A DNA stretch of 64,000 nucleotides from Charina bottae. Its lineage: Eukaryota > Chordata > Lepidosauria > Squamata > Charinaidae. The notes beneath the pieces are model-generated. The model saw only the letters and a list, made by a program, of their open reading frames with translations, was not told the DNA's origin and searched no databases. Below, piece after piece: positions 1 through 10,185 of the stretch. The position numbers were made by a program, and so were the translations under genes. The stretch's first letter is position 1. The number at the start of each line of letters is the position of its first letter. The DNA lies in the NCBI GenBank assembly GCA_023362775.1, contig JALMGJ010000025.1, forward strand, positions 8,214,001 to 8,278,000. Reading direction: 5' to 3'.

Positions 1-195
1 ATCTGCAAAATGTTGGGTTTCTTGGGCTTTTTTTATCCACCATACGTTCTTAAGTTCTCTAGTTCTTCTTTGGACTTCTGCCTTTGCACTGGCGTAGATT
101 TTTTTCTTAACGGCACAGTTAATATCTTTTTGCCATATCCGGAAGGCTTTCCTTTTCTTGTCAATAATACGTTCAATCTCACTATCACAATTCAG
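1..195 (-). mobile_element. LINE fragment, inverted 5' segment (endonuclease-RT linker)
   Basis: The minus strand is open across this stretch and reads LNCDSEIERIIDKKRKAF and, further on, RRTRELKNVWW. This lysine/arginine-rich sequence looks like the linker between the endonuclease and reverse transcriptase of a non-LTR retrotransposon ORF2. The element in the following entry is on the opposite strand and carries the C-terminal end of what is probably the same protein. The arrangement (5' segment inverted, 3' segment direct, central RT lost) is that expected of twin-primed LINE insertions. The segment continues beyond the window start. The clade was not determined. Confidence 0.6.
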
Positions 196-985
196 GATCG
201 CCTGAGCTCTGCGAGTGTAGCTTTCTCCCGAATGAAGCGCAGAGTGTTTGAGGATCGGGACATTCGCAGGGAGACCAAAATGCTTGTTTACAAAGCCATT
301 GTACTACCAACCCTTCTGTACGCCTGTGAAACATGGACCCTCTACAAACGCCACCTCCAACTTCTTGAAAAATTCCATCAATGCTGCCTCTGAAAAATTC
401 TGCAAATTGCTTGGGAAGATAGGCGGACTAATGTTAGCGTATTAGAAGAAGCGAAAACCACCAGCATTGAAACAATGATCATCCAACATCAACTTCGCTG
501 GACCGGTCATGTTGTTCGAATGCCTGACCATCGTCTTCCAAAGCAGCTACTTTACTCCCAACTTAAGAATGGAAAACGGAATATTGGTGGACAGCAAAAG
601 AGATTCAAAGACACTCTCAAAGCTAATTTTAAAAAATGTAATATCAGTATTGAGAACTGGGAAGCCCTAACTCATGAGCGTTTCAATTGGAGGTCAGCCT
701 TTATTAATGGCGCTATGGACTTTGCAGAAGCACGAGTACAGGGCGAAAGGGAGAAAAGAGCTAAAAGGAAGGCACGTCAGGCAAACCCTCATCATGACCG
801 TCTCCCACCCGGAAACCTATGCCCTCATTGTGGGAGGTTGTGCGGATCCAGAATTGGCCTTTATAGCCACTTATGGATCCACTGTTAAAAATTTTACCTT
901 TGGAAGACAATCTTACTCGGCTACGAGTGATCGCCAGTGATGATGATGACTGATGAATGCTATGAATAAATATATTGAAAAGTGG
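196..985 (+). mobile_element. Non-LTR retrotransposon (LINE) 3' end, degenerate ORF2 C-terminus
   Basis: Frame 1 encodes the end of a LINE ORF2 from about 196 to 888. Visible pieces are YKAIVLPTLLYACETWTLY (end of the RT/thumb region), RTNVSVLEEA, HQLRWTGHVVRMPDHRLPKQ, and a terminal zinc-finger-like CPHCGRLCGSRIGLYSH. One in-frame TGA (391-393) interrupts it. The stop at 886-888 is followed by a short 3' UTR ending in a GATGATGATG-type tail near 940-955. This is a dead 5'-truncated and 5'-inverted copy. The reverse transcriptase catalytic YxDD is absent. Similar ORF2 ends are common in fish and reptile genomes. I cannot assign the clade with confidence; it is not the Bov-B type seen at 37.5 kb. 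Confidence 0.8.
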
Positions 986-1640
986 GTTATCAAAGAATTG
1001 ATCAGCATAGGCAAATGTCTATTCTCAATAATCTAAGCTATTTAAATAATAGAATGTTAATAATTTTTAAGCATGTTATACAAACATCAATGTATGGAAA
1101 CAACACAATGTACTAAAAATTATAATATAATAAAAAGGAAAAAAAGCTATCTATCTATATTCTCATTTCACATGATTTCAACTGGTAAAATGCGAGCTGT
1201 GAGAGAAGGAGAAAAGAAGTCTTCTGCCTTGGGTAACTAAGAAGGAAGCCAACAGCTGCACAATGAATTGATTCTTAAATACCATGATGGACTGGTCAAA
1301 GGCCATTAACTTGTCCGAGTTTTTATTGGTCTTGGGAATGAAGGGGAATGGCCCTTGATGGATTGGGAAACATTTACCCTTGAAAGGACAGATTTGCAAT
1401 TCATGGTACTTTTGGATCTACCAAAGTCCCAGATTATTTCAGTGGCTGTTACCATCTTAAAATGGCATAGGAGCTCTACCCATTTCGGAAAAGAAAAGCT
1501 TGTCCTCTGTGATTCATGCACTAGTAATTTCAGAATTGGATTCCTGAAATGCACTCCCATCTTGGTTGTTGGGGAGCTACAGTTAGTACAAGCTAATGAC
1601 TGGTTTGTGACTGAGATACCTTACTACCCCCCCCCCACAT
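986..1640. other. No gene or repeat recognised
   Basis: AT-rich sequence with short open frames on both strands and no domain or terminal-repeat signature that I recognise. Confidence 0.5.
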
Positions 1641-1752
1641 ACATACATACATACATACAATTTAAATTTATATCACCGCCCATCTCCCCCAACCGGGGGA
1701 GATCTAATAAATCTAATAGATCTATTAATAAATCTAATAGATCTAATAAATA
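1641..1752. repeat. Simple repeats: (ACAT)n then ATCTAATA-type array
   Basis: A (CATA)n tract at about 1641-1660 is followed at about 1699-1752 by a short array built from AATCTAATAG and AATAAATCTAATAG units. Confidence 0.8.
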
Positions 1753-2264
1753 ACATATACTACTTTTGAGCCAAAACATCTACAGGCTGTCAGTCTACTC
1801 CTAAAACAGGTTCAAGGTAATACTACTATGCTAAGTCCTCAACAAATTAGTTGAAAAACATCCCCATTTTTATCAACTGTTAAGACACTAACTTTAAGGA
1901 AGGTCCAGATCTCTCTGAGAGAGAACTAGGCTTTCTCTGTAGGGTTGCAAGTTCTGTGGAATGATCTACCTGCTAAGTCTAATGCTGGCATTTTTTATGT
2001 TCTCTGACAATACATCTCATGATGGTCTTTCCCAACCAGTAACTCCTACCAAAGCTTGTATTTTTAACAGATTGCTTCATTTTTCTATGATACTTAACAT
2101 TTGCATGAATGAAAGTGCTACCATACAGTATCTGGGCTGGAAAAATCTGCATGAGCACTAGACAGCACCAAAGAAATACAGAAAACTCTTTTTTTGGGGG
2201 AGGGGGTGCTGTTTCATGATCACCTGCAGTTTTGCAGCCCAGACATGTATAATTTCATTGCTAG
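1753..2264. other. No gene or repeat recognised
   Basis: Nothing recognisable in this stretch. Confidence 0.4.
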
Positions 2265-2273
2265 TAAAGGAAC

Positions 2274-2605
2274 TAGGGGCGTGGTGGCTCAGTGGGTAAG
2301 ACGCCAGGCTTGTCGATCGGAAGATTGCAAGTTCGGAGGTTCGAATCCCTAGCCCTGCGTGCGGAGTGAGCTCCCGCACTAGCTCCAGCTCTTGCCAACC
2401 TAGCAATTCGAAAGCATGCAAATGCAAGTAGATGAATAGGTACCACTTCGGTGGGAAGGTAACAGCGTTCCGCGTGAGTCATGCCGGCCACATGACCGTG
2501 GAAGCGTCTTCGGACAACGCTGGCTCTTCGGCTAACAAACGGAGATGAGCACCGGCCCCTAGAGTCGGACACGACTGCACAAATGTGCGGGGGGTACCTT
2601 TACCT
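2274..2605 (+). mobile_element. Full-length tRNA-derived SINE (Sauria type)
   Basis: The head is tRNA-like, with a pol III box A (TGGCTCAGTGGG, 2285-2296) and box B (GGTTCGAATCC, 2338-2348). The body contains CCACATGACCGTGG and CTAGAGTCGGACACGACTG, and the 3' end is TACCTTTACCTT. A 9-bp TSD TAAAGGAAC flanks it (2265-2273 and 2606-2614). The tail resembles Bov-B LINE tails, which fits mobilisation by that LINE; that link is established for Sauria SINEs and inferred here. Confidence 0.9.
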
Positions 2606-2614
2606 TAAAGGAAC

Positions 2615-3076
2615 CAAGCACATGTGCTGGTATTTCATTGCCCATACCTGCCACCAATCACACATCTACTAAAAGAAAATGAATGTTTTTTACAGCGCTT
2701 CTTTACATAAAGCTATGCCAGGTGATAGTTTGATATATACTTTATGGAATTTGGGCAAAAATGTAAATATATTCAACATTCATTTTTATAACACCATTTA
2801 CTGATCTAAGTTTACTCTGCTATTTAAAGATATGCAATGTATGGCTTGATTTAGTCATGTCATTATAGTATTTGGTATATTTATTATATTTATTTATTAC
2901 ATGTAAATATATATTAAATGTAAACTACCAATCTAAGAGAAATGTAAACTATTGTAAATGTAAACTATTGTATTTGGTATATTTATTAACTGTAACAGTA
3001 TAATCAGTAATTATATTCATACTTTAACATGTTTTAAAGCTTTCTTTTGGACATTACTATTTCTAGTGGTCTAATC
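2615..3076. other. No gene or repeat recognised
   Basis: AT-rich unique-looking sequence, with a short internal duplication of TGTAAACTA-type words near 2905-2975. Confidence 0.4.
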
Positions 3077-3084
3077 CTCTAGGT

Positions 3085-3435
3085 CAGAGCTTTCCAAACT
3101 TTTCATGTTGGTGACACACTTTTTAGACATGCATCATGACACACTCTTACAGCAGGGCATCATTTCACGACACACTCTTACAGCAGAGCACAAGGCAGGC
3201 ACTAGGACCTGCGCAGAATCCTGGCAGGGCAGGTTTGGAGGCAGCAAGGCACAGGGCAGGCACTAGGACCTGCGCAGAATCCTCGCAGGGCAGGTTTGGA
3301 GGCAGCAAGGCACAAGGCAGGCACTAGGACCTGCGTGGAATCCTGGCAGGGCTCGGAGGCAGCAGCAGCCGCGACATACCCAGACACTGCAGCCGACACA
3401 CTAACGTGTCGTGACACACAGTTTGGAAAGCTCTG
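3085..3435. mobile_element. Non-autonomous hAT transposon (MITE) with exact 8-bp TSD
   Basis: The terminal inverted repeats are CAGAGCTTTCCAAACT at the left and GTTTGGAAAGCTCTG at the right. They are flanked by the identical octamer CTCTAGGT (3077-3084 and 3436-3443), as expected of hAT elements. Subterminal GACACAC motifs recur at both ends. The interior carries three tandem units of 61 bp, starting at about 3188, 3249 and 3310. No transposase is encoded; the open frames here are by-products of the GC-rich tandem array. Confidence 0.92.
3188..3370. repeat. Tandem repeat, 3 x 61 bp, inside the hAT MITE
   Basis: Each unit begins GCAC(A/G)(A/G)GGCAGGCACTAGGA and continues with ACCTGCG and GCAGGG. 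Units start at 3188, 3249 and 3310. The third is slightly diverged at its end. Confidence 0.9.
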
Positions 3436-3443
3436 CTCTAGGT

Positions 3444-5634
3444 TAATCCTCCTATTACACATTCAAGAAAACATGGGGGGGGATAAAAGATAAGAATACA
3501 TGAGTACCTTGTTATATGACATGTATTAATTATTCTATTAATGAAAATATTTCATTGGAGTACTGTTATTACTCTTTCCAAAATATATGTTCTTATCCAA
3601 GTTTCACCCTTTGCCAGTGTTTTATCCAAATTTCACCCTTTGCCAGCTCACATCTCTAATTTTAATATCTGTTCTATACCCATCTGAATAGACTACAATT
3701 AAAGGCGGCTTTACAACAAATCTGAACTACATGGCCTCATAAATGCAGTTGGTTACCTGTAACTAGATGACCTTACCTATCTCACTGATTACATGAAATT
3801 ATATTACATATAATCTCAGACTGAGTGTTAAGCAATTCTTCCAAAGACTTTCAAGTCCAAATTTAAGTGTCATGTTTTCAATGTAATTAGCATTAAACTG
3901 TGTGGGCAAGGGATTAGCAGAAGACAAATGGAAGTGCTGAAAATCATACTTCTCCTTCTAATTCTTCAATTCCTGTTTCCTTCAATTCCTATTTACTAAA
4001 CTGGTAAATAAACAGTAGAGTTCATCTCAGTAAAGAAAGAAAGAAAATAACAGAAGCCATACATTCATATTAAAATGTAAAATATTTTAAAATCTTCTAC
4101 ATTTTTTCTGTCAGAGAACTTAAGTTTTCTTACTTCACTGTTCAATTTATCTACTAGAGGAAATCCTATGCCAACATATTTTTCAGGTCATATTCAAACA
4201 TACTGTTCTTGGTGATAGAAACAATAACAAATTATGGTATCACTCATCACTACAGATATGCAGAAAGTAAAAATATACTGGAACACATTCAGTGGAAATT
4301 CCAATGTAACAATATGAGTGGAAATCCAAAATAAATCAATTATATCAGAAAGAGATAGTGTGTATTTTTAAGGAGAAATAATAATTGAGGAAAGGCAGCA
4401 CATATAAAATATTGAAGAGGTCCTGTAACTGTTCTATAAACAAACAAACATGCATCTTAATAAAATGCACAATTATATTGGGAGTTGTTGCTTTGATTAC
4501 CAGTTACATTACATATTAAATACCCATAGCTGTAACTTAAGACTTGTTTTCTAAATGGGGCAACATCTCCATGAGGTAAAATACTTCATCCCAACCAATC
4601 CACAGAACTGTATTTTAACCTAAATCACTGCAATTCATTAACACTCAGAATGGTAATGGTAAGGGGATATGCTTTCAATTACTATTAAACTCGAGGCAAG
4701 AAATGCTATAAAATGCCAAAGAGTCTCTTGCAACTTTAAAGTTTCTTTATGGGGGTTTGGGAAAAAAAGCAATGGGCCTAAAACTGAAGTGAAAAAATGT
4801 CTTCCCTTATTTGCATTACTTTGCATTTCTTCCTCATCCTGCTAAACACCGGATGTTTGTGCTGTGTTTCAGTTAGAGAAAGTGAGCACTAGGATGCCTC
4901 CCCTATTACACTCAGCTGAACTATTCTGTGCACAGCTGTTTTCATGAGCAGTAATTTCTGTGTGTCTTTATTTTGGTGTGCTGCTATTCCCCCCCCGAGG
5001 CAGGAACAGCCAGTGATTTTAGAGATCTGGTGGAGTTTCTCATCCTGCTGGAGATGGACTTGGGATACTAGTCCAGAATTATTTGTTTTCAGCACTTGAA
5101 CAGAGCATGTACAAATGTTTAAAAATGTAGTTTAAGAAGTTCATCTTTCCTCACTGCTAGCAAGAAAAGCCTTTCTTGTACTGGAAGAGTCTGCTTAGTG
5201 TAGATATGTGTAGGCTCCTTCAAATATTTTAAATTTGTAGATGTCAACTTCTCCTGGCCATGGGACTATCAAGAGCTAAAGGTACAATTTGGCAGCAGGT
5301 GTTGATATAATCTTCTGGTAGATCAAGGAAACTGGGTAACCACTATTAGCAGGATATGAACAGGAAACCCTTCATGCCAGCAAATTACCTATTCAATATT
5401 ACCTACCCAACACCGTGTAGAGCTTTCTCTTTGGCCCACTTTAATGTCTTGCCTTCGACAATGCTAGAGGAAAGGTATAACAATACCCCTTTTGCAGATT
5501 GAATTTGTCTTTCTGATCTGCAGGAATCTGAGACTCTAGCCCTCTAGTAAGCATTCTTTGATGTTCTTTCTATAGCAACAAGCATCCTATTCTTAATAGA
5601 TGTTTCACCTGTTCTGAGGATGATCTTATTTACA
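3444..5634. other. No gene or repeat recognised (2.2 kb)
   Basis: Long AT-rich stretch with no coherent reading frame, no terminal repeats and no SINE or LINE signature that I can recognise. It may be unique intergenic or intronic DNA. Confidence 0.4.
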
Positions 5635-5737
5635 ATGAATGAATGAATGAATGAATGAATGAATGAATGAATGAATGAATGAATGAACGGACTGACAGAC
5701 TGACTGACTGACTGACTGACTGACTGACTGACTGACT
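5635..5737. repeat. Two adjacent microsatellites (TGAA)n and (GACT)n
   Basis: About 13 TGAA units (5635-5687) are followed by about 10 GACT units (5700-5737). The second abuts the 3' end of a minus-strand LINE and is probably its expanded tail. Confidence 0.95.
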
Positions 5738-6150
5738 TTATTACGGTCTTTGACCAGCCTTTACAATAAAAGAAAATAGTTTAATTCAACAATTCATTGT
5801 CAGGAAAAAGGAAAACAATAAAATAGTAAAACAATATATCTAATTAATTAAAATTTTTGTGTAATTGTATAGCTTGATAAAAATATTTGGCCACCAGGTA
5901 TGTGAGTGTAGAATCAGCATCCCTTAAAAAGAAATAAACATAAAATCTATCAGTATGACCCACGAATTTAGAAATAATTGGGGAGATCAGAGCACAACTT
6001 GGGGCATCATAAAAAGGACACCATATGAGGACATGGGCAAGAGTTTCTGTAAGAGTTTCTTATTTACTTTATATTGTCAGACCGGAACCTTAACATCTCT
6101 AGAAGATTTGCAACATTTCTTACAGTTGTCATTGCTTTTTGCAGGAAAAT
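5738..6150 (-). mobile_element. LINE 3' end, minus strand, unclassified
   Basis: Read on the minus strand, the end of a LINE ORF is visible between about 6035 and 5860. It includes ETLAHVLIWCPFYDAP, PIISKFVGHTDRFYV and a C-terminal YLVAKYFYQAIQLHKN before a stop. The 3' UTR ends in CTGGTCAAAGACCGTAATAAAG next to the (GACT)n tail. The pattern ETLxHVLxxCPFY is a common C-terminal motif of vertebrate LINEs. The copy is 5' truncated and broken further upstream. Confidence 0.6.
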
Positions 6151-6260
6151 ACTGTTTTAATACTTAGGATTTTATAACGATATAATATTTTTATGCTGTT
6201 TTATGTCATTTTGTCACACTGGTCACTAATGCCAATAAAGCGTACACATACACACACACC
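6151..6260 (+). mobile_element. LINE 3' tail, plus strand, probably same family as the preceding entry
   Basis: This ends in CTGGTCACTAATGCCAATAAAG (6215-6236), which resembles the minus-strand tail CTGGTCAAAGACCGTAATAAAG ending at 5738. It is followed by a short CA-rich tract. The two tails therefore point away from each other. Confidence 0.45.
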
Positions 6261-6836
6261 CTTAATAGTTCAGTAAATCCGCTAATATTTTAATTTTTAT
6301 TAAATATTTAATTCTTATCTAATATTTTAGTATTTTATTCACAAAGTAGTTTTATCATTTAATGAATCTGATTTAAGTTTACAAATTAAATAATAATAAT
6401 AAAATAGCATTCTACTTCTTTACTTACAGTATATGTTACTTTGATCCATTTTACTTTCATCAATTATCTAGAAAATGTTTATGCATTGTAACCTAATCTC
6501 TGTAACCCCTTTTCAAAACTGTATACAATGCTGATCGATGACCATAACAACAGTAATTAAACTACATTTATATTACATAGTTTGCAACAAATTTGTTATC
6601 GTATTCCACGGTCATCCACAGGGTAGTGTCAAAAAAGTCAAGATAACAGCCCCTTCCTTTTTTGTATGTGTCATGCTGTTGTTCAAATGTTAACTGTTCC
6701 TTGTCTTTTATGGTACATGCTATCTCAGGTGAAAATGCTCGGGTGAAAAGCTTAAATACAAACTACATCTAAGAAGGTGCTTTTGTCTGTAAAACAGGCA
6801 TGTTTTATTGCTATCTTTACCTGGAATCTTGCTAGA
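6261..6836. other. No gene or repeat recognised
   Basis: AT-rich, nothing recognisable. Confidence 0.4.
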
Positions 6837-7016
6837 ATTTATTTATTTATTTTCTATCCCGCCTCTATTATATTTTTTATAAATAACTCAAGGCGGCAAA
6901 CATACCTAATACTCCTTCCTCCTCCTATTTTCCCCACAACAGCAACCCTGTGAGGTGAGTTGGGCTGAGAGAGAGTGACTGGCCCAAGGTTACCCAGCCG
7001 GCTTGAAGTCTGGCTA
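6837..7016 (-). mobile_element. CORE/MIR-type SINE, head truncated
   Basis: The sequence matches, in reverse complement, the element at 22.56 kb. It has the ATAAATAAAT tail, CCCGCCT, the CCTCCTCCTATTTTCCCCAC block, CCCTGTGAGGTGAGTTGGGC, and a CORE-like GGCCCAAGGTTACCCAGC. The tRNA-like head is missing. Confidence 0.85.
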
Positions 7017-7383
7017 GATGCTCTATAAGGTATCTTTATTGATAGCGTTTCCAGACATCATGAAAGGTGGGCACTTAACTTTTAGAGATTTACCAACACT
7101 TGTGAAGTATATTTATTTTTATTTTTTTAAAAAAATAGGAAAAAAACCATAAAGGTAGGATCTGCAATCAGTAGCAACTGGTTCCCACTGACAAAGGATT
7201 GGGTGGAAAGTAAAGCTGCTAATGGTAGGCAGAGCCAGTGATAAAAAGGACAGACAAAATTCCTTCTATGTCATACCCACACATGCATTTTCTCTTCCTC
7301 CTACATACATACATGCCTGAGCAGTGCCTGATATTGGGGGGAAAAGAAGCAAGATGGGAATATTTAAAAGAAATTCCCACTTA
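7017..7383. other. No gene or repeat recognised
   Basis: Nothing recognisable apart from short A/T runs. Confidence 0.35.
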
Positions 7384-7401
7384 AAAAAAAACACCAAATC
7401 T

Positions 7402-7946
7402 TTTTTTATTAGAACTTTATTAAATTTTCTAAATAAAGTTAAAATACAAAATATAGAATACCGAAAAGCTAGACTGCAGAACTAAAGAAAAAAGAAAAAC
7501 TAAGAAAGTGCAGAAATAGAATGAAAATATAAAGAGAAAGTGACTTCCGACCTTCTCCAACACAGATATAAATACTTATACAAATTTAACCTCTTACCAT
7601 TAGATAAACTTTTGCTAACATTATTTCTATAAAAACAAACAAAGTTTCTCTTCTTTGGTAACAAACAAACAGTTTAATCATCAAAACCCAAAATTAAAAC
7701 TTCATTTTTTTCCATTACCAGCAAGTAATCCAAAAGCGGTTTCCAAGTAGAAACAAATCCAGTCACGGTATTTTCTCTTATCAACGCTGTCAATTTAGCC
7801 ATTTGTGCCAGTTCCATTAATTTAACCATCCATTCTTCCCTTGTGTGGATTTTACATCTTTCCATCTTTGTGCATATAAAAGTCTTGCTGCTGTTATCAT
7901 ATATAAGAACAATGTCCCATATTGTTTCTCAAATTGTTGGTCCATC
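7402..7946 (-). mobile_element. L1 LINE 3' end (ORF2 C-terminus and 3' UTR), 5' truncated
   Basis: The minus strand reads KIHTREEWMVKLMELAQMAK, LTALIRENTVTGF and WKPLLDYL. These match the C-terminal region of vertebrate L1 ORF2 (EEW...LxELAxMxKLT...F...WKP). The 3' UTR runs to a T-run at 7402-7408, the complement of a poly(A) tail. An imperfect TSD is visible: ACACCAAATCT before 7402 and AAAACCAAATCT at about 7949-7961. Only the last 0.5 kb of the LINE was inserted. Confidence 0.8.
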
Positions 7947-7961
7947 AAAAAAACCAAATCT

Positions 7962-8429
7962 ATACAGGGTAACAAAGATGAAAAGCCCAGTTATAAGAAT
8001 AAAATATCACTAATATTCTATTTAATTATAAATCATTATAAACATAATTTAATAACAAAATATAGTCTATCTGTAAAGTATGGAATGGAAAGGATGGAAA
8101 ACTTAAACTAGTATTTAAATCATTTTTTCTTGCTAATTTAAAACAAAGCACTATATTACTAGTTTAGTCAACACTTTTTTATGTTGTAAAAATCCACAAA
8201 TTTGCCATCTTTTGTTCTCTGCTTGTAGCAGCTCAAGAGGTAAAATTTCACAATGATGACTACACTTGTTGAACTTCTTTCTGTCAAGCAAGAGTATTGC
8301 TTAAGAGATGCATCAGTAATTTGGTAACAACCATACACATTTCTATAAGGATTCTTATGAAATGGCCCTTACTTGCACTTCAAGAGATAAGACTGAATCC
8401 AGGAAACCATGAAAGGAGGGGGATTCCAC
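7962..8429. other. No gene or repeat recognised
   Basis: AT-rich, nothing recognisable. Confidence 0.35.
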
Positions 8430-8734
8430 TCTATGGAACATCTTGCCCCCAGAGTTGAGACAGATTTCCTCCCTCCCGACCTTTAGGAAAGAGCTGAAGA
8501 CCTGGTTCTGCCGCCTGGCATGGGAAGGAGGAAGGGATAGTTCCTCATGGGGGTGGCTAATCCCCTAATTTATAACTGTCCTTCTTTTAATTATTCCATC
8601 ACCATCTGGATTTTATGATATGTATTTTATTGTATAACGGAGGTTTTATATATTTTAGACTTATTTTAACTTATTTATTGTGAACCGCCCAGAGTTCCCC
8701 ATGAGGGGAGATGGGCGGTCATATAAATTAAATA

Positions 8735-8770
<36 letters not shown>
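8430..8770 (+). mobile_element. L2/CR1-type LINE 3' end
   Basis: One frame encodes the terminal part of an L2/CR1-type ORF2: LWNILPPELRQISSLPTF, then RKELKTWFCRLAW, ending at a TAA near 8570. The 3' UTR carries GAACCGCCCAGAGT and GGGCGGTCATATAAAT and ends in an (AAT)n tail at 8731-8770. The same protein end is seen at 15.2-15.36 kb. Confidence 0.9.
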
Positions 8771-9006
8771 TAACTACTAGTATTGTTCTGCAGCACTTAT
8801 TCAAAAGCTTGCTAAATAATTCTAACAAGAGATCTTCCACAGCAATTTTGTTTTATGAATTTCTATATGGTCTGTCTTATCTAGGAAAAAAGCTAGATCA
8901 GAATGGATTCAAACAGTCAGTGTCATCTAGGACCAAATGGATTTTCAGATGCTACTTCAGCTTTTCAGAACTTCTGACCTAGAGCATTAACTGATGAAAC
9001 GGAGGA
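8771..9006. other. No gene or repeat recognised
   Basis: Short AT-rich interval, nothing recognisable. Confidence 0.35.
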
Positions 9007-9300
9007 CTCTAGGTGGCTTACATACATCGTTATACATATACATCGTTATACAATTTCTTTAAACCGCCCGTCAAGGAAGGGGGTGAGGGAACCGACTCTT
9101 CTCTGGCTTCTGGACTACATGTCCCATGATGCCTTGCGTTGGAGCCGGCTGCTGACGTCCTGTAGATGTTATTACTTTGGGATCCGTCATGACCGCCGCC
9201 ATTCAAAGGATCTTCAGTTTCGGTGGAAGTCGACTCCCCGACAGGACGTCAGCAAATTTTCCCACTTAAGGTGGTACCCAATTTATCTACTTGCAAGCTT
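9007..9300 (-). mobile_element. Composite SINE, copy 1 (tRNA-SINE part joined to CR1/L2-like tail)
   Basis: This is homologous to 40.97-41.29 kb. Shared blocks, written on the plus strand, are GGACTCTAGG(T/C)GGCTTAC (LINE-like tail), GGGAACCGACTCTT, GGACTACATGTCCCA, GGGATCCGT and GGTACCCA.TTTATCTACT. The last is the inner part of the tRNA-SINE head. In this copy most of the tRNA-like head is lost. Confidence 0.75.
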
Positions 9301-9745
9301 TGTGCTCTAAATGCTCTAATGCTTTGTGCTCTTCGTGCTCTAATGCAATGTGCTCTAAATAAGGGTCACTTTGAAGACTATGTGGAAGCTGCAACTGTCA
9401 CAAAACGCAGCCACCTGTTTACTGGCAGGTGAGAGTTGCCAGAATCACATGGCACCAGTATTATAGGCACTGCATTGGTTGCCTCTGAATACAGTTCAGT
9501 TACTGGTTATTATTTATAAAGCCCTACGTGGTTGGTGCCTTCAGGAACGGTTTCAATAAAACCAACTATCCAGTGCATGTCTCCAGAGTAGGGATACTTA
9601 GGATCTCCTTGTTGTGTGAGATTTGGGGAAGAGAACTAGGAAACAATGCTTTTGAGTGTTCCATCCCTCTGAAATAGCCTTCCCCCAGAGACCCTATGTC
9701 ACACTCCCTGCTAAATCTTGGGAGGGCATTCAAAAGAGAATTGTT
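9301..9745. other. No gene recognised; L2-like remnant possible
   Basis: The words GCAACTGTCACAAAACGCAG and ATAAAGCCCTACGTGG near 9390-9530 resemble decayed L2/CR1 ORF2 C-terminal coding sequence (compare TTTAAAGCCCTACATGG at 15.07 kb). The match is too degraded for a firm call. Confidence 0.35.
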
Positions 9746-9753
9746 CCATAGAT

Positions 9754-9998
9754 CAGAGCTTTCCAAACTTTTCACGTTGGCGATACACACCAACGACGGC
9801 GCCGCAGCCTGCGGTGTCCTGGTCTGTCACGCAAAAAACCCAGAAGTGCTGATGGGGGAACCGAAAGAATCGGCGGCGCTGATTGGTGGGGGTGCTGCTT
9901 CTTTCGGTTCCATCAGCACTTCTGGGTTTTTGTGCAACACACCAGGACACCACAGGCGACACAGTAGTGTGTTGTGACACACACTTATAAAAACTATG
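9754..9998. mobile_element. Foldback hAT MITE with exact 8-bp TSD
   Basis: The left end CAGAGCTTTCCAAACTTTTC is the same as in the element at 3085. The right end is degenerate (ACTTATAAAAACTATG). The octamer CCATAGAT flanks both sides (9746-9753 and 9999-10006). Inside, AACCCAGAAGTGCTGATGG and its complement CCATCAGCACTTCTGGGTT form long hairpin arms around about 9870-9895. Confidence 0.85.
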
Positions 9999-10054
9999 CC
10001 ATAGATCATTTGACCTATAATGTTGCCAGAAGTGGTCACTAAGAAGGAATACTA

Positions 10055-10185
10055 AAAAAGTAAAGGTAAAGGTTCCCCCCGCACAGTTGTGCAGTCGTGT
10101 CCGACTCTAGGGGCCAGTGCTCATCTCCGTTTGTTAGCCGAAGAGCCAGCGTTGTCCGAAGACGCTTCCACGGTCATGTGGCCGG
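10055..10185 (-). mobile_element. tRNA-type SINE, 3' half only, part of a palindromic insertion
   Basis: On the plus strand this reads AAAGGTAAAGGTTCCCCCCG, then GTCGTGTCCGACTCTAGGGG and CTTCCACGGTCATGTGGCCG. These are the reverse complement of the SINE 3' part. It stops abruptly at about 10185, where the left palindrome arm starts. The TSD AAGAAGGAATACTA lies at 10041-10054 and at 10388-10401, so the insertion includes the left arm of the palindrome. Confidence 0.9.

Noticed and set aside
2274..2350. Possible tRNA gene
   Set aside because: Boxes A and B are present, but the acceptor and anticodon arms do not close and the sequence continues into a SINE body with a TSD.
2273..2572. Recurrent frame reading MSDSRGRCSSPFVSRRASVV (also at 10.1, 12.5 and 39.2 kb)
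   Set aside because: It is the antisense translation of the tRNA-type SINE 3' half, not a protein family.
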